Shown here one piece after another: positions 1 to 8,594 of a stretch of DNA of 64,000 nucleotides. The notes under the pieces are model-generated. The model saw only the letters and a list, made by a program, of their open reading frames with translations. It made no database searches and had not been told where the DNA came from. The stretch is from NCBI GenBank assembly GCA_963709325.1, contig CAVPVV010000003.1:3906001-3970000 (forward strand). Reading direction: 5' to 3'. How positions within the stretch are numbered: position 1 is the first letter of the stretch; every line of letters begins with the position of its first letter. This stretch comes from VFZN01 sp963709325. Its GTDB lineage: Bacteria > Acidobacteriota > Vicinamibacteria > Vicinamibacterales > UBA2999. The position numbers were made by a program, and so were the translations under genes.

Positions 1-918
1 GAGCGTGTCCTGAGAGCCGGATTCGACGCCGACCATTACTCGACGGAGGCCCGAACGGACGGCGCGGCCGAACGACTGCTCGCCGAGCCGGCAGGCCTGA
101 TCGGCGCGCAGCGTCGCGGTCCAGGTGATCCCGAGACCGCGGCTCAGAAACGCCTCCGCGATCGCATCGACCCGCGCCGCCGAGGTGAAGAACGTCTCGT
201 CCTGGAATGCCAGCTCGCGCATCGCGTAGCGGCCGACCAGCGTCTCCGCTTCCGCGGCCACACGCTCGGGCGCGAGACCGGTCCAGGCCCGCCCGAAGAC
301 CGCCGGATCGGCGCAGAACGCGCATCGAAAGCGGCAGCCCTGCGACGATACGTAGTCGATCTGCCGCGTGCGCTTCTTCTCGAAGTACTTGCCGACCGGT
401 ATCAGCGAGTAGTCGTGCGGCGGCAGCGTGTTGAGGTCGGCCAGCGGTCGGGGCACGGCAGTGACGATCTCGCCGTGGATTCTCGCGGTGGTCCCCGGGC
501 AGCCGGCCGGCGTCCGGCCGGCGAGGAGGCGATCGACGATCTCGCGGAACGTGATCTCGCCCTGTCCCTGTACCGCGACGTCAATCGATCGATCGGCAAG
601 GCACTCGCGGGGGAAGAGAGACGGGTGCCAGCCTCCCCACACCACGGTGCAGCGAGGCGCCGCGGCCTTGACCGCACGGCTCACCGCCAGCGCGTCGCGG
701 ATCGGCGCGCCGGTGAGCACCGAGATGCCCACGCACACCGCATCACGCGCCGCGGCCGCGACCGCCGCCACCGGGTCGGGTTCGAGCCGGCCGTCGATGA
801 TCACGACGTCGATCCGCGAGCGATCGAGCGCCGAGGCCAGCGCCACGAGCCCGAGCGGCATGGTGTAGAACACCGCGCGCGGGTTGTAGAGCACGACGCG
901 CGGCCGGCGGCTCGTCAC
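1..918 (-). CDS. B12-binding-domain radical SAM protein (3' end off the left edge)
   Basis: I read this protein by translating the complement; it runs off the left edge, so only about 306 codons are visible. The N-terminal ~140 residues look like a cobalamin-binding Rossmann domain (VVLYNPR near the start, later VVWGGWHP). A radical SAM core follows, with its [4Fe-4S] ligands in CRFRCAFC at residues 195-202. Such enzymes carry out methylation or other radical chemistry on lipids, glycans or peptides; the substrate here is unknown. The start is a GTG at 918 whose GTGA overlaps the TGA of the upstream radical SAM gene, so the two are probably translationally coupled. It is the last visible gene of the minus-strand arm of the polysaccharide locus. 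Family assignment is secure, substrate unknown. Confidence 0.85.
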   Translation of the reverse strand, partial: MTSRRPRVVLYNPRAVFYTMPLGLVALASALDRSRIDVVIIDGRLEPDPVAAVAAAARDAVCVGISVLTGAPIRDALAVSRAVKAAAPRCTVVWGGWHPSLFPRECLADRSIDVAVQGQGEITFREIVDRLLAGRTPAGCPGTTARIHGEIVTAVPRPLADLNTLPPHDYSLIPVGKYFEKKRTRQIDYVSSQGCRFRCAFCADPAVFGRAWTGLAPERVAAEAETLVGRYAMRELAFQDETFFTSAARVDAIAEAFLSRGLGITWTATLRADQACRLGEQSFGRAVRSGLRRVMVGVESGSQDTL

Positions 919-2445
919 GACGCCTCCTCCACGTGGCGCGCCTGCGCCACGCCCTCGACCAGGGCCGTCGGCGCATGATCCGTGGCGCCTGGCCGGGCCA
1001 GCCGCGCCAGCCGTCGACGCATGACGGAGCGCGTCGCGCCTTCGACACCAATGGTTGCGGCGTCGCGCAGATGCTCCACGCGCAGCCGCCAGGGCCGTCG
1101 AATCGCGGCGCCGAGGCGCGCGGCCGCGCGACGCGATCGGAACTCGGCGTGGACCAGGCGATGCAGCTGCCGATAGAACTCCGGCGAGTAGGTGCCGCGA
1201 TACATCATCGCGAGGTCGGCCGAGTCCACCCAGTTCTGCTTGGCGCCGAGCTCCTGGCGAACGCGCGCGTAGAACTTCGTGCCCGGCAGCGGGTAGGAAA
1301 CGGAGACCCCGATGTCATGCGGCTGCTCCTCGCGGACCAGAGCCAGCGTCGCTTCGATGTCGGCCCACTCCTCGCCGGGATAGCCGAACTGGAGGAAGAA
1401 GCCGACTTCCACGCCGGCTCGCCTTCAGCAGGCGCGCTGCCTGGCGGATGTCTTCGACGCGCTGCTCCTTCTCCATCGCGTCGAGGACGCGCTGCGATCC
1501 CGATTCCGCCCCCATCCAGACGGTGCGGCATCCCGATGCGGCCAGCGCCAGAGCCACGTCAGGCGTGACCTGATCGGCCCGCATCAGGCAGCGATACGGG
1601 ATCCGGGCGTCGGCGGCGTTTACCAGTACCGCGAATCGCTCGATCCAGCCAGGCCTGAGCCCGAACACGTCGTCCACGATCCAGAGGTGGTCGGGCGCGA
1701 ACGTGCGCTTCAGCCATGCGATCTCGTCGACCACGTTGTCCGGGCTGCGCACGGCGTAGCGCTGGCCGTAGATCGGCTTCGCGCACCAGTTGCAGTGATA
1801 GGGACAGCCGCGCGTCGTCGAGAGGTTCATCGAGTGGTAGCCGTGGCGGCGGCGCCAGATCGCGCGATACTGCTCGACGTCCACCAGGTCCCACGCGGGA
1901 AACGGCAGCTCGTCGAGCCCGCCGATGAACGGCCGGGCGGCGCCCCGAACGATCGAGCGATCCGCCGCCAGGCTGGCGGTGCCCGTCATCCCCTCGATGG
2001 AGCGGCCTGAAATGAGCGCGTCCACCACCTCCGCCAGCGTCAGCTCGCCTTCGCCGAGAATCACGGCCGCGGCGCCACGCCGGAGGTACACGTCGGCGTG
2101 ATCGGTTGCGTCGGATCCCGAGACGATCACCGGGCATCCCGCGGCGCGGCACGCGTCGATCATCTCCAGTGCGGCCTGGCGCATCCGCGACAGGCACATC
2201 TTGGTCAGGTAGTTGAAGCTGTCCTCGTAGATGACGGCGACGCGCGGCTGGGCCGCACCGAGCTCGTGCTGCCAATTGGCGACCGAATCGGCGAGCATCG
2301 CGTCGAAGAGCGCCACGTCCAGCTCGCGGCGGCGCAGGCATGCGGCCGCGTACATCGCGCCCAGCGGCGGATACGGCTGCTGCGCCTGCCACATCTTGGC
2401 GTCGAACCGCAGGTAGTAGGCCTGCCCGATCAGCACGTCACGCAC
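915..2445 (-). CDS. B12-binding-domain radical SAM protein, interrupted by a frameshift near 1418
   Basis: The 5' part (about 345 residues) has a B12-binding-like region and a radical SAM core with CPYHCNWC at residues 214-221. The 3' part continues in another frame with a typical radical SAM tail (FFLQFGYPGEEW). The two join cleanly if one extra C is removed on the coding strand near 1415-1420: AAG GCG AGC (C) GGC GTG GAA. The repaired protein would be about 509 residues. It overlaps the upstream methyltransferase by 8 bp and the downstream radical SAM gene by a GTGA. Two different B12 radical SAM enzymes side by side suggest successive modifications of one product. The break may be a sequencing error or a real lesion. 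Confidence 0.8.
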
Positions 2446-3268
2446 GAACGTCCCTCCGCTTCACCCATCGCGTGAGCACGTGGTCGCCACACCGGTTGAC
2501 GATCGGCCAGGAAGCGACCAGTCGATCCGCGCCGGTGACGGCAGCGCGGAGCAGGGCTGGCGCCTGCTGCCAGCGGGGCTCGAGATACGGCGGCGGCGAC
2601 AGCACGCCGATACCGAAGGTGTGGGTGAGCGCGACGCCGCTTCCCAGCGCGCGGCCGATGTCCTCGGTCGTGTGATAGAAGGTCGGCACGTCGATGCCGG
2701 CAACCGGGACCCTCGCCACCGCGCGACGGCGGCGCGCTTCCGCCGCTCGCCCGGAGATCGACAGGTAGGCCATCTCCCACAGGCAATGGCGGCCCATTAC
2801 GCACAGCAGCAGGGAACCGCCCGGCCTCAGGTAAGTCGAGACGACCCGCCGAAGCGGGCTCAGATCGCCGACGCAGTTGAGCGCGCCGAAGTTGGAGATG
2901 ACCGCGTCGAAGCGAATTCCGCCGAGGGCAAAGAGCAGCGATGGCAGGTTCTCCAAGCCGCAATCGATGACCTGGACGCGTCGAGCTGCCCCGCTCGCCG
3001 AGGTGCGCCCGAGTGTGAGCCGCTGCATCTCTCTCGACGGATCGCAGGCGACTACCTCGTTGCCCCGGGTGGCGAGGAAGGCAGTATCGATCCCGGTGCC
3101 GCATCCGATTTCGAGGACCCTGCCGCCGGCGGGAATCCATTGGTCGAGCACGGCGTGCGTGCGCCGGCGCTGGTGCTCGAACAGCTCGCCGGCGGCGAGA
3201 CGGTCGTAATCCGCCGCCAGCCGGTTGAAAGCCATTGTCGCCGGCGCGAGATGCCCCTCACGGACCAT
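2438..3268 (-). CDS. Class I SAM-dependent methyltransferase
   Basis: A 276-residue Rossmann-fold methyltransferase. The SAM-binding motif I is VLEIGCGTG at residues 51-59. An acidic residue at the end of strand 2 (VVACDPS) and a motif-IV-like stretch (FDAVISNFGALN) follow. It probably methylates a sugar, lipid or small molecule made by the surrounding polysaccharide locus; the substrate cannot be read from sequence. The ATG start overlaps the end of the upstream glycosyltransferase gene by 11 bp, and its own end overlaps the next radical SAM gene by 8 bp, so it sits inside a tight operon. Confidence 0.85.
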   Translation of the reverse strand: MVREGHLAPATMAFNRLAADYDRLAAGELFEHQRRRTHAVLDQWIPAGGRVLEIGCGTGIDTAFLATRGNEVVACDPSREMQRLTLGRTSASGAARRVQVIDCGLENLPSLLFALGGIRFDAVISNFGALNCVGDLSPLRRVVSTYLRPGGSLLLCVMGRHCLWEMAYLSISGRAAEARRRRAVARVPVAGIDVPTFYHTTEDIGRALGSGVALTHTFGIGVLSPPPYLEPRWQQAPALLRAAVTGADRLVASWPIVNRCGDHVLTRWVKRRDVRA

Positions 3269-4484
3269 CGGGCACCTCCAGCGACTGGCGTCGCGCCACC
3301 GCGCCAGGTGATGCGGCGACCTCGCTCGCTGCCACCGCCGAGTGCGGCGTCAGCGCGGCCGGCGCCGTCCGTCCTGCGGCAAAGCGGTAGACCTGCAGCA
3401 TGTCGCGCGCGGCTTGCGACCATGAGAACGCAGCCGCCCGCGCCAGACCCGCGGCCGAGAGGCGCGCGCGAAGCTCGCGGTCGTCAGCCAACTGCACGAT
3501 TGCGGCGACCAGCGCACCGGTGTCGAGTGGATCCACTGCGAGCGCGGCGTCGGCCACGATCTCGACCATCGACGAACTGCTCGACGTCAAGACCGGCGTG
3601 CCGCAGGCCATCGCCTCGACCACGGGCAACCCGAACCCTTCGTACAACGAGGGGAACACGAAGAACTCGCTCAGGCTGTAGAGAGTCGGCAGCGTCTCGA
3701 ACGGCTGATAGCCGAGGAAGTGCACGTACGGTGTCAGCCCGAGGCGGGCAATGCGATCGGCAAGCCCCCGCGATCGCCAGCCGTAGGGGCCGGCGCAGAC
3801 GAGATGATGCCGAACGCCTCGCGATCGTGCCTCGGCGAACGCGTCCACGAGCCGACCGAGGTTCTTTCGAGGCTCGACCGTGCCGACGTAGAGAGCGAAG
3901 CGCTCCGGGAGCCCGAGCCTGTCCCGCAACGCGTCGAGTGCCGCGGCGCCGCTGGCCGGGTGAAACGCGTGGCTGGCGGCCTCGTGCACCACGCACACCC
4001 GATCGGCCGACACCCGATGCAGCCGCAGCAGATCGCGCCGGGTGCTGTGCGACACGGTGACGATCGCATCGGCTCGATGGATCGACACCAACTGCAGCGG
4101 ACGGTTGATCACCATCCGTCGCAGCGGATGACACCAGGGGTAGAGGCGCAGGCTCATGTCGTGGACGGTCACGACACATGGCGTGGAGGCGGTGACCGGC
4201 ATCATGCCGTTGGTGAAGTGGGCCACGTCCGCGCCAATCCGCTCGAGAACGCGGGCAGCCAGTCCCTGCATCCAGGCGACACGCATCGGGAAGCGATCGG
4301 CCTCGTGAACGACGACGTGGCGGGGCAGCGGCTGCTCGGTCGTTACCGGCTTGTTCGAGATCACGATCAGTTCGTCGCCGCTCGTTTCCACTTCGCGGGC
4401 AAGGTGCTGCAGCAGGTGCTCCGAGTAGTACCCGACGCCGGTCCGTCCCGCGGTCAGCGTGGTGCCGTCAAATGCGATGCGCAT
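3258..4484 (-). CDS. Glycosyltransferase family 4
   Basis: A 408-residue GT-B fold retaining glycosyltransferase. The N-terminus MRIAFDGTTL with the glycine-rich GRTGVGYYSEHLL is typical of GT4 mannosyl/glucosyltransferases. The C-terminal half has YVGTVEPRKN and the donor-binding EX7E region around FPSLYEGFGLPVVEAM. It likely transfers a hexose from a nucleotide sugar to a lipid-linked acceptor at the cytoplasmic face. I chose the ATG at 4484 over an upstream in-frame start at 4550 because the protein then begins with the conserved MRIAFDG strand. It overlaps the end of the ligase-like gene by 17 bp, indicating one operon. Confidence 0.9.
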   Translation of the reverse strand: MRIAFDGTTLTAGRTGVGYYSEHLLQHLAREVETSGDELIVISNKPVTTEQPLPRHVVVHEADRFPMRVAWMQGLAARVLERIGADVAHFTNGMMPVTASTPCVVTVHDMSLRLYPWCHPLRRMVINRPLQLVSIHRADAIVTVSHSTRRDLLRLHRVSADRVCVVHEAASHAFHPASGAAALDALRDRLGLPERFALYVGTVEPRKNLGRLVDAFAEARSRGVRHHLVCAGPYGWRSRGLADRIARLGLTPYVHFLGYQPFETLPTLYSLSEFFVFPSLYEGFGLPVVEAMACGTPVLTSSSSSMVEIVADAALAVDPLDTGALVAAIVQLADDRELRARLSAAGLARAAAFSWSQAARDMLQVYRFAAGRTAPAALTPHSAVAASEVAASPGAVARRQSLEVPDGP

Positions 4485-6244
4485 GGGAGGTGGCCGCGGC
4501 GTTGAGCGCGGGCGACACAGCCAGGCCGGCTGCCAGCGCGAAGACGACATACGTGGTCGTGAAGGTCAGGAACGAATCGACCAGGCCGTGTCCGGCGATT
4601 CCGAACCAGGCCATCAGCAGGCACGCCCATGGAGCGGCGGCCCCGGGCGGCGAGGTCCGCCAGCGCGCCCACAGGTGTCGTCCCGCCGCGACGATCAGCC
4701 AGAGCAGCGCGAGCAGGCCCCACAGCCCGGTGCCCGAAAGGACCTCGAGGTACATGTCGTTGGCGTGCACGCGCTGGTCCCACGACTCGAGACCGAGATA
4801 GTTGCCGTAGACGAGTCGGAAGTTGTCCGGGCCGATTCCGGTGAACGGGTGCGCCCACGCGATGCGGCCGGCGGCCTGCCACAGGACCCGGCGTGGCAAT
4901 CGCAACGCCGCCAGGGGGAGCCGCCCGTGAGATGTGGGACGAGATTCCAGGTCGCGCGCGCCCTCGACGGAGACCCGGGAACTGACGAGCTCGACGCCCT
5001 GCGTGCTCAGCCACGTGCGGCCTTCGTGGACGATGTCCCACGTGAGTTGGTACTCGCCGGCCTGCCCGGGTGCCCTGACCTTCGCCGACATCGTCACCTG
5101 CTGGCCGGGCGCGACCGGATGGGCGAAGGGTGTGCGGGCGCCTTCGTAGTCGATCACCTCGCCGCTGTCGGGCGTGAGCCAGTGATAGGACACGGCGAAG
5201 GCCGGCTCTCGATCCGATTGCCAGGTGATCCGCCCATCGTTGGTGACGGTGATCGGGATGTCGTAGACCCCGCCCGGATGCACCGTCAACTGGCTGGGGG
5301 CCTCGAATCGGGCTCCGTACCAGTCCTCAGCGGTGTCGGCGGTCAGACGGCTCACCCACGCCTCAGGCGAACGTGAGAACGCGACCAGCACCGCGATCAC
5401 GCACGCCACGGCGGCCAACGATCGCTGCGCGCTGTCGAACCGGCGGTGCGTCGCAAACCTCAATGCCGATACGCCGACGAGGCTGATCGCGATGACGATG
5501 AGGCCAGTGCGCGTGAAGGTTGCGACGATGCCCGCGCCAATCAGTACGCAGCGCGATCGCCGGAGCGAGCCTGACGACGAGCAGCCGCGAGCGGGACGGA
5601 GGCTCGACGAGCCACCACAGTCCCAGCGCGAACACGACCTCCAGGTACATCGAGGTGACGGTCGGATAGAGCAGCGTGGAGGTGGCCCGGATCTGACCGC
5701 CGACGACATGGAAGCCAGGGCGAAACGCCGTCAGGCCGGTGAGCACCCACCGCACGCTGGCGGCTTCGAGGACCGCGATGACCCCGACGACCGCGCCGAC
5801 CGCGAGCAGCACCGCGACCAGCGCTCTCGCCGTCGATCGCGATCGCACTGCGTTCATCGCGAGCGCCGCGACCAGGCCTGCAGCGATCAGGCGTCCGCAG
5901 AATCGCAGCGCGTTCCCCTGATAGGCAGGTGCCAGCGCGGCGGCGACGAGCGCGGCGGCGACGAGCGCTACTGCCGGCCAGGTGAGCGGAGAGTGCCAGA
6001 GCAGGGCATGCGCGCGGAACAGCACCAGCCCCGACACCGCCAGGGATACGAGTACGGTCAACTCGAGGGACGAGAGTTGGAGCCCGCCAGCAGAGAGCCA
6101 GGGCAGTGGAATTTCAAACGCCGAGACCGCCGCCACGGCGAGAACACTGGCGGCGAGCGTTCCCGACGCCGTGCGCGGAAGATCCCCTGGCGCAGGAACG
6201 AAATCGCCAGTGAGGGATGGCACGACGAATCGCGCATGGTGCAA
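4468..6244 (-). CDS. O-antigen ligase/polymerase-like membrane protein with Ig-like insert, frameshifted near 5560
   Basis: The first ~230 residues hold many hydrophobic helices. The rest continues in another frame and has a Wzy_C-type loop (GIGPDNFRLVYGNYLG, then RVHANDMYLEVLSG). Removing one extra C near 5548-5562 (ATC GCG (C) TGC GTA CTG) restores a single ~591-residue protein. Between two membrane segments lies a ~120-residue soluble insert rich in Trp and Gly (VTNDGRITW, SYHWL, VAPGQQVTM). It resembles the NBR1-like Ig/four-tryptophan domain and is probably periplasmic. The predicted role is polymerising or ligating undecaprenyl-linked glycan. The start is a TTG at 6244 and is uncertain. 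It is divergent from the flippase gene. Confidence 0.75.
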
Positions 6245-6335
6245 GACGCATTCCTAACCAGGAGGCCGGTACGATTGGTGCATTGCTGGCCGGAATGCGT
6301 CGTTCTCGAGGTCTGATCGGCAGCGTCTCGACGAC

Positions 6336-7631
6336 GTGACGTTTCGAATCGTGAAATCGCATTCACGCTTCGTAAGTGCGTGGCGATCCGCGCTGACCGG
6401 CGGCACGCCGCTGCGGATCGCGTTCAAGGCCGCGGCCGACGCGTTGAGCAAGGTCATCACTTTCGTCGTGATGGTCCTCGCCGCGCGGACGCTGCCAGGG
6501 CCGGCTTTCGGCGTCCTGGCAGTGGCGACGACAACCGGCTGGCTGGTCGGCGTCGCGACTGATGCCGGCTGGTCGATGTACCTGGCCCGCGAGGTCGCGC
6601 GCCGGCCCGAGGCGTGGAGGGCGACGTTTGCGCGGGTTCTCAGCATCCGCGCCGCACTGGCCTACTTGGCCCTGGTGATCCTGGTACTCGGCGCCGGCCG
6701 CATCGTTCCCGGCGAGTACCGAAGAGCGTTCGTCATCCTCGTTGCCGCCTACCTGACCAGCGCGGTGCTGGAAACGGTCGGACACCTCTTTCGCGGGCTC
6801 GATCGCAGCGAGATCGAGGCGGCGGTGCAGGTGAGCCAGCGCCTCGCCGCAGGCGCGAGCGCGCTCTACGCCCTGTGGTCGGCGCCCGACCTCGACCGGC
6901 TCGGCTGGGCGCTGCTGTGGCCACCCGTGGCCGCTCTCGCTGCTTGCGGCCTGATCCTGACCGGACTGAAAGGCGGCCGGCTCGCGGCCGGGCCGGTGCT
7001 GTCGTGGAGCGGCTTCGTCCGCGACGTGCTGCCGTTGGGTGCAGGCGCGCTGGTGTCGGCGCTCTACTTTCGCTGCGACATCTACTTCGTCGAGCGTTGG
7101 CATGGATTGGATGCCGCCGGCGCCTACAACGCGGTCTTCCGACTGGTCGAAGCGACTCGGCTGCTGCCGGCGGCGGTCCTCGCGGTGACGTTCCCGGCCC
7201 TGTGCCGCGCGCGCGATCGCGAGCCGGTGGCGAGGCTGTCGGCGCGCCTCACCACCGCGGGAGCGCTGTTCGGCGCCGCTGTCGCATTGGCGGCGCCGTG
7301 GATTGTCGTCTGGGCGTACGGCGAGCCGTTTCGCGCCTCCGCGACCACCCTGTCGATCCTCGGACTGGCGATTCCCCTGTTCTTCCTGAACTATGCGCTG
7401 ACCCACCAGGTGATCGGGTGGGACGGTCAACGTGCCTACCTGGCAATCGCGGCGCTCGCGTTCGCAGTGAACGTGCTGGCGAACCTCTCCCTCGTTCCGC
7501 CCCTCGCGGCAAACGGCGCCGCGGCCGCGACCGTGCTCACGGAAATCGTCGTGACCCTGGGTTGTGGATTCGTCTTATGGTCGGGTGCCTGGTTTCCGGC
7601 TCGGCCCCGCACCTCGGAAGGAGGCCGCTGA
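6336..7631 (+). CDS. Wzx/MATE-type polysaccharide flippase
   Basis: About 431 residues with roughly 12 hydrophobic segments and the oligosaccharide-flippase arrangement: an N-terminal ALSKVITFVVMVLAARTL helix and, later, the YFRCDIYFVERW helix typical of the polysaccharide biosynthesis family. It should move lipid-linked repeat units across the inner membrane, supplying the ligase-like protein encoded divergently. The GTG at 6336 is the assigned start; a later start is possible because the first ~20 residues are not strongly conserved-looking. Its TGA shares bases with the ATG of the next gene (TGATG), showing coupling. Confidence 0.85.
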   Translation: MTFRIVKSHSRFVSAWRSALTGGTPLRIAFKAAADALSKVITFVVMVLAARTLPGPAFGVLAVATTTGWLVGVATDAGWSMYLAREVARRPEAWRATFARVLSIRAALAYLALVILVLGAGRIVPGEYRRAFVILVAAYLTSAVLETVGHLFRGLDRSEIEAAVQVSQRLAAGASALYALWSAPDLDRLGWALLWPPVAALAACGLILTGLKGGRLAAGPVLSWSGFVRDVLPLGAGALVSALYFRCDIYFVERWHGLDAAGAYNAVFRLVEATRLLPAAVLAVTFPALCRARDREPVARLSARLTTAGALFGAAVALAAPWIVVWAYGEPFRASATTLSILGLAIPLFFLNYALTHQVIGWDGQRAYLAIAALAFAVNVLANLSLVPPLAANGAAAATVLTEIVVTLGCGFVLWSGAWFPARPRTSEGGR

Positions 7632-8581
7632 TGTTTCCGACGCGGCGCGATGAGCTGGCGGTGGTCCGGGCGGTCACCTATGCCTCACTGTTTGACTATC
7701 CACTGACGCTGGCCCAGCTCCGCGAGAGCCTCGAGGTGATGGTGGACGAGGTGACGCTCGAGTGCTGGCTGCGGGAAGGTCCGCTGCTGCGGCACGCCGT
7801 GAGCGTGGACCGCGGCTATGTGTCGCCCCGCCTGCGGCCGCAGCTCGTCGAGCGGCGCCTGTCGCGCGAAGCAGCAAGTCTGGAGCAACTCGGTCGCGAC
7901 GCACCGGTTGTAGGTGCGATCGCCGCACTCCCGTTCGTCCGCATGGTAGCGATCTCGGGCAGCCTCGCGCACCTCAACGCCGTGGACGGCGCCGATCTCG
8001 ACCTGTTCGTCGTGACTGCGCGGTCACGTGTCTGGACGGTCGCGGTCCTCGCACTGGCCCTGGCCCGCGCGATGGGCTGGCGCACGCGCCTGTGCCTCAA
8101 CTACATCGTGTCCGAGGCCGCCATGACGGTGAAGCCGCCCGACCTGTTCTCTGCGAACCAGATCATCCACTTGCGGCCGGTTGCAGGTGAACCGGCGTAT
8201 CGAGCATTTCTCGCCGCCAACCCGTTCGTCACGTCGCATTACCCGAACTTCGTGCCGCGGCCGATCTTCGACGCGCCCGGCCTCGCACCGAGTCCGCACG
8301 GGTCTGCGGTCGTCGAGCGCGCGCTGGGGTCTGTCGCGCCGATCGTCGAGCGCGCGGCGCGCGCCTTGTACGAATGGCACCTGAGGCGCCGCTCTCGTTC
8401 GTGGCACTCGCCCGAACACGTCCAGATGGAACCGGAGTGCCTGAAGCTTCACACCAACAGCCATCGGGACTGCATCAGCGGACGTTTCGAACAAGCCCTC
8501 GTTGACGTACTGGCGGACGCTCGCGATCGCGCGATGGCGGATCGCGACCACCCGGCCATGGCTGGCGTCGTGAACGGCTGA
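7631..8581 (+). CDS. Nucleotidyltransferase-fold protein with N-terminal winged helix-like region
   Basis: A 316-residue protein. Residues ~13-35 (VVRAVTYASLFDYPLTL) are the characteristic opening of nucleotidyltransferase-like proteins found in exopolysaccharide clusters. A pol-beta NTase motif follows, with GSLAHLNAVDGADLDLF giving the GS...DxD metal-binding residues. The rest is hydrophobic and then basic, with no recognised domain. The true substrate is unknown; a role in activating or regulating polysaccharide synthesis is inference from position. It starts inside the stop of the flippase (TGATG) and ends 13 bp before the PHP gene, so it belongs to the plus-strand operon. Confidence 0.75.
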   Translation: MFPTRRDELAVVRAVTYASLFDYPLTLAQLRESLEVMVDEVTLECWLREGPLLRHAVSVDRGYVSPRLRPQLVERRLSREAASLEQLGRDAPVVGAIAALPFVRMVAISGSLAHLNAVDGADLDLFVVTARSRVWTVAVLALALARAMGWRTRLCLNYIVSEAAMTVKPPDLFSANQIIHLRPVAGEPAYRAFLAANPFVTSHYPNFVPRPIFDAPGLAPSPHGSAVVERALGSVAPIVERAARALYEWHLRRRSRSWHSPEHVQMEPECLKLHTNSHRDCISGRFEQALVDVLADARDRAMADRDHPAMAGVVNG

Positions 8582-8594
8582 TCGCGCCGGACCG

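Noticed and set aside
4468..6244. Two separate overlapping membrane-protein genes on the minus strand
   Set aside because: The two parts complete one ligase-like protein and overlap in different frames; a single one-base frameshift explains them better.
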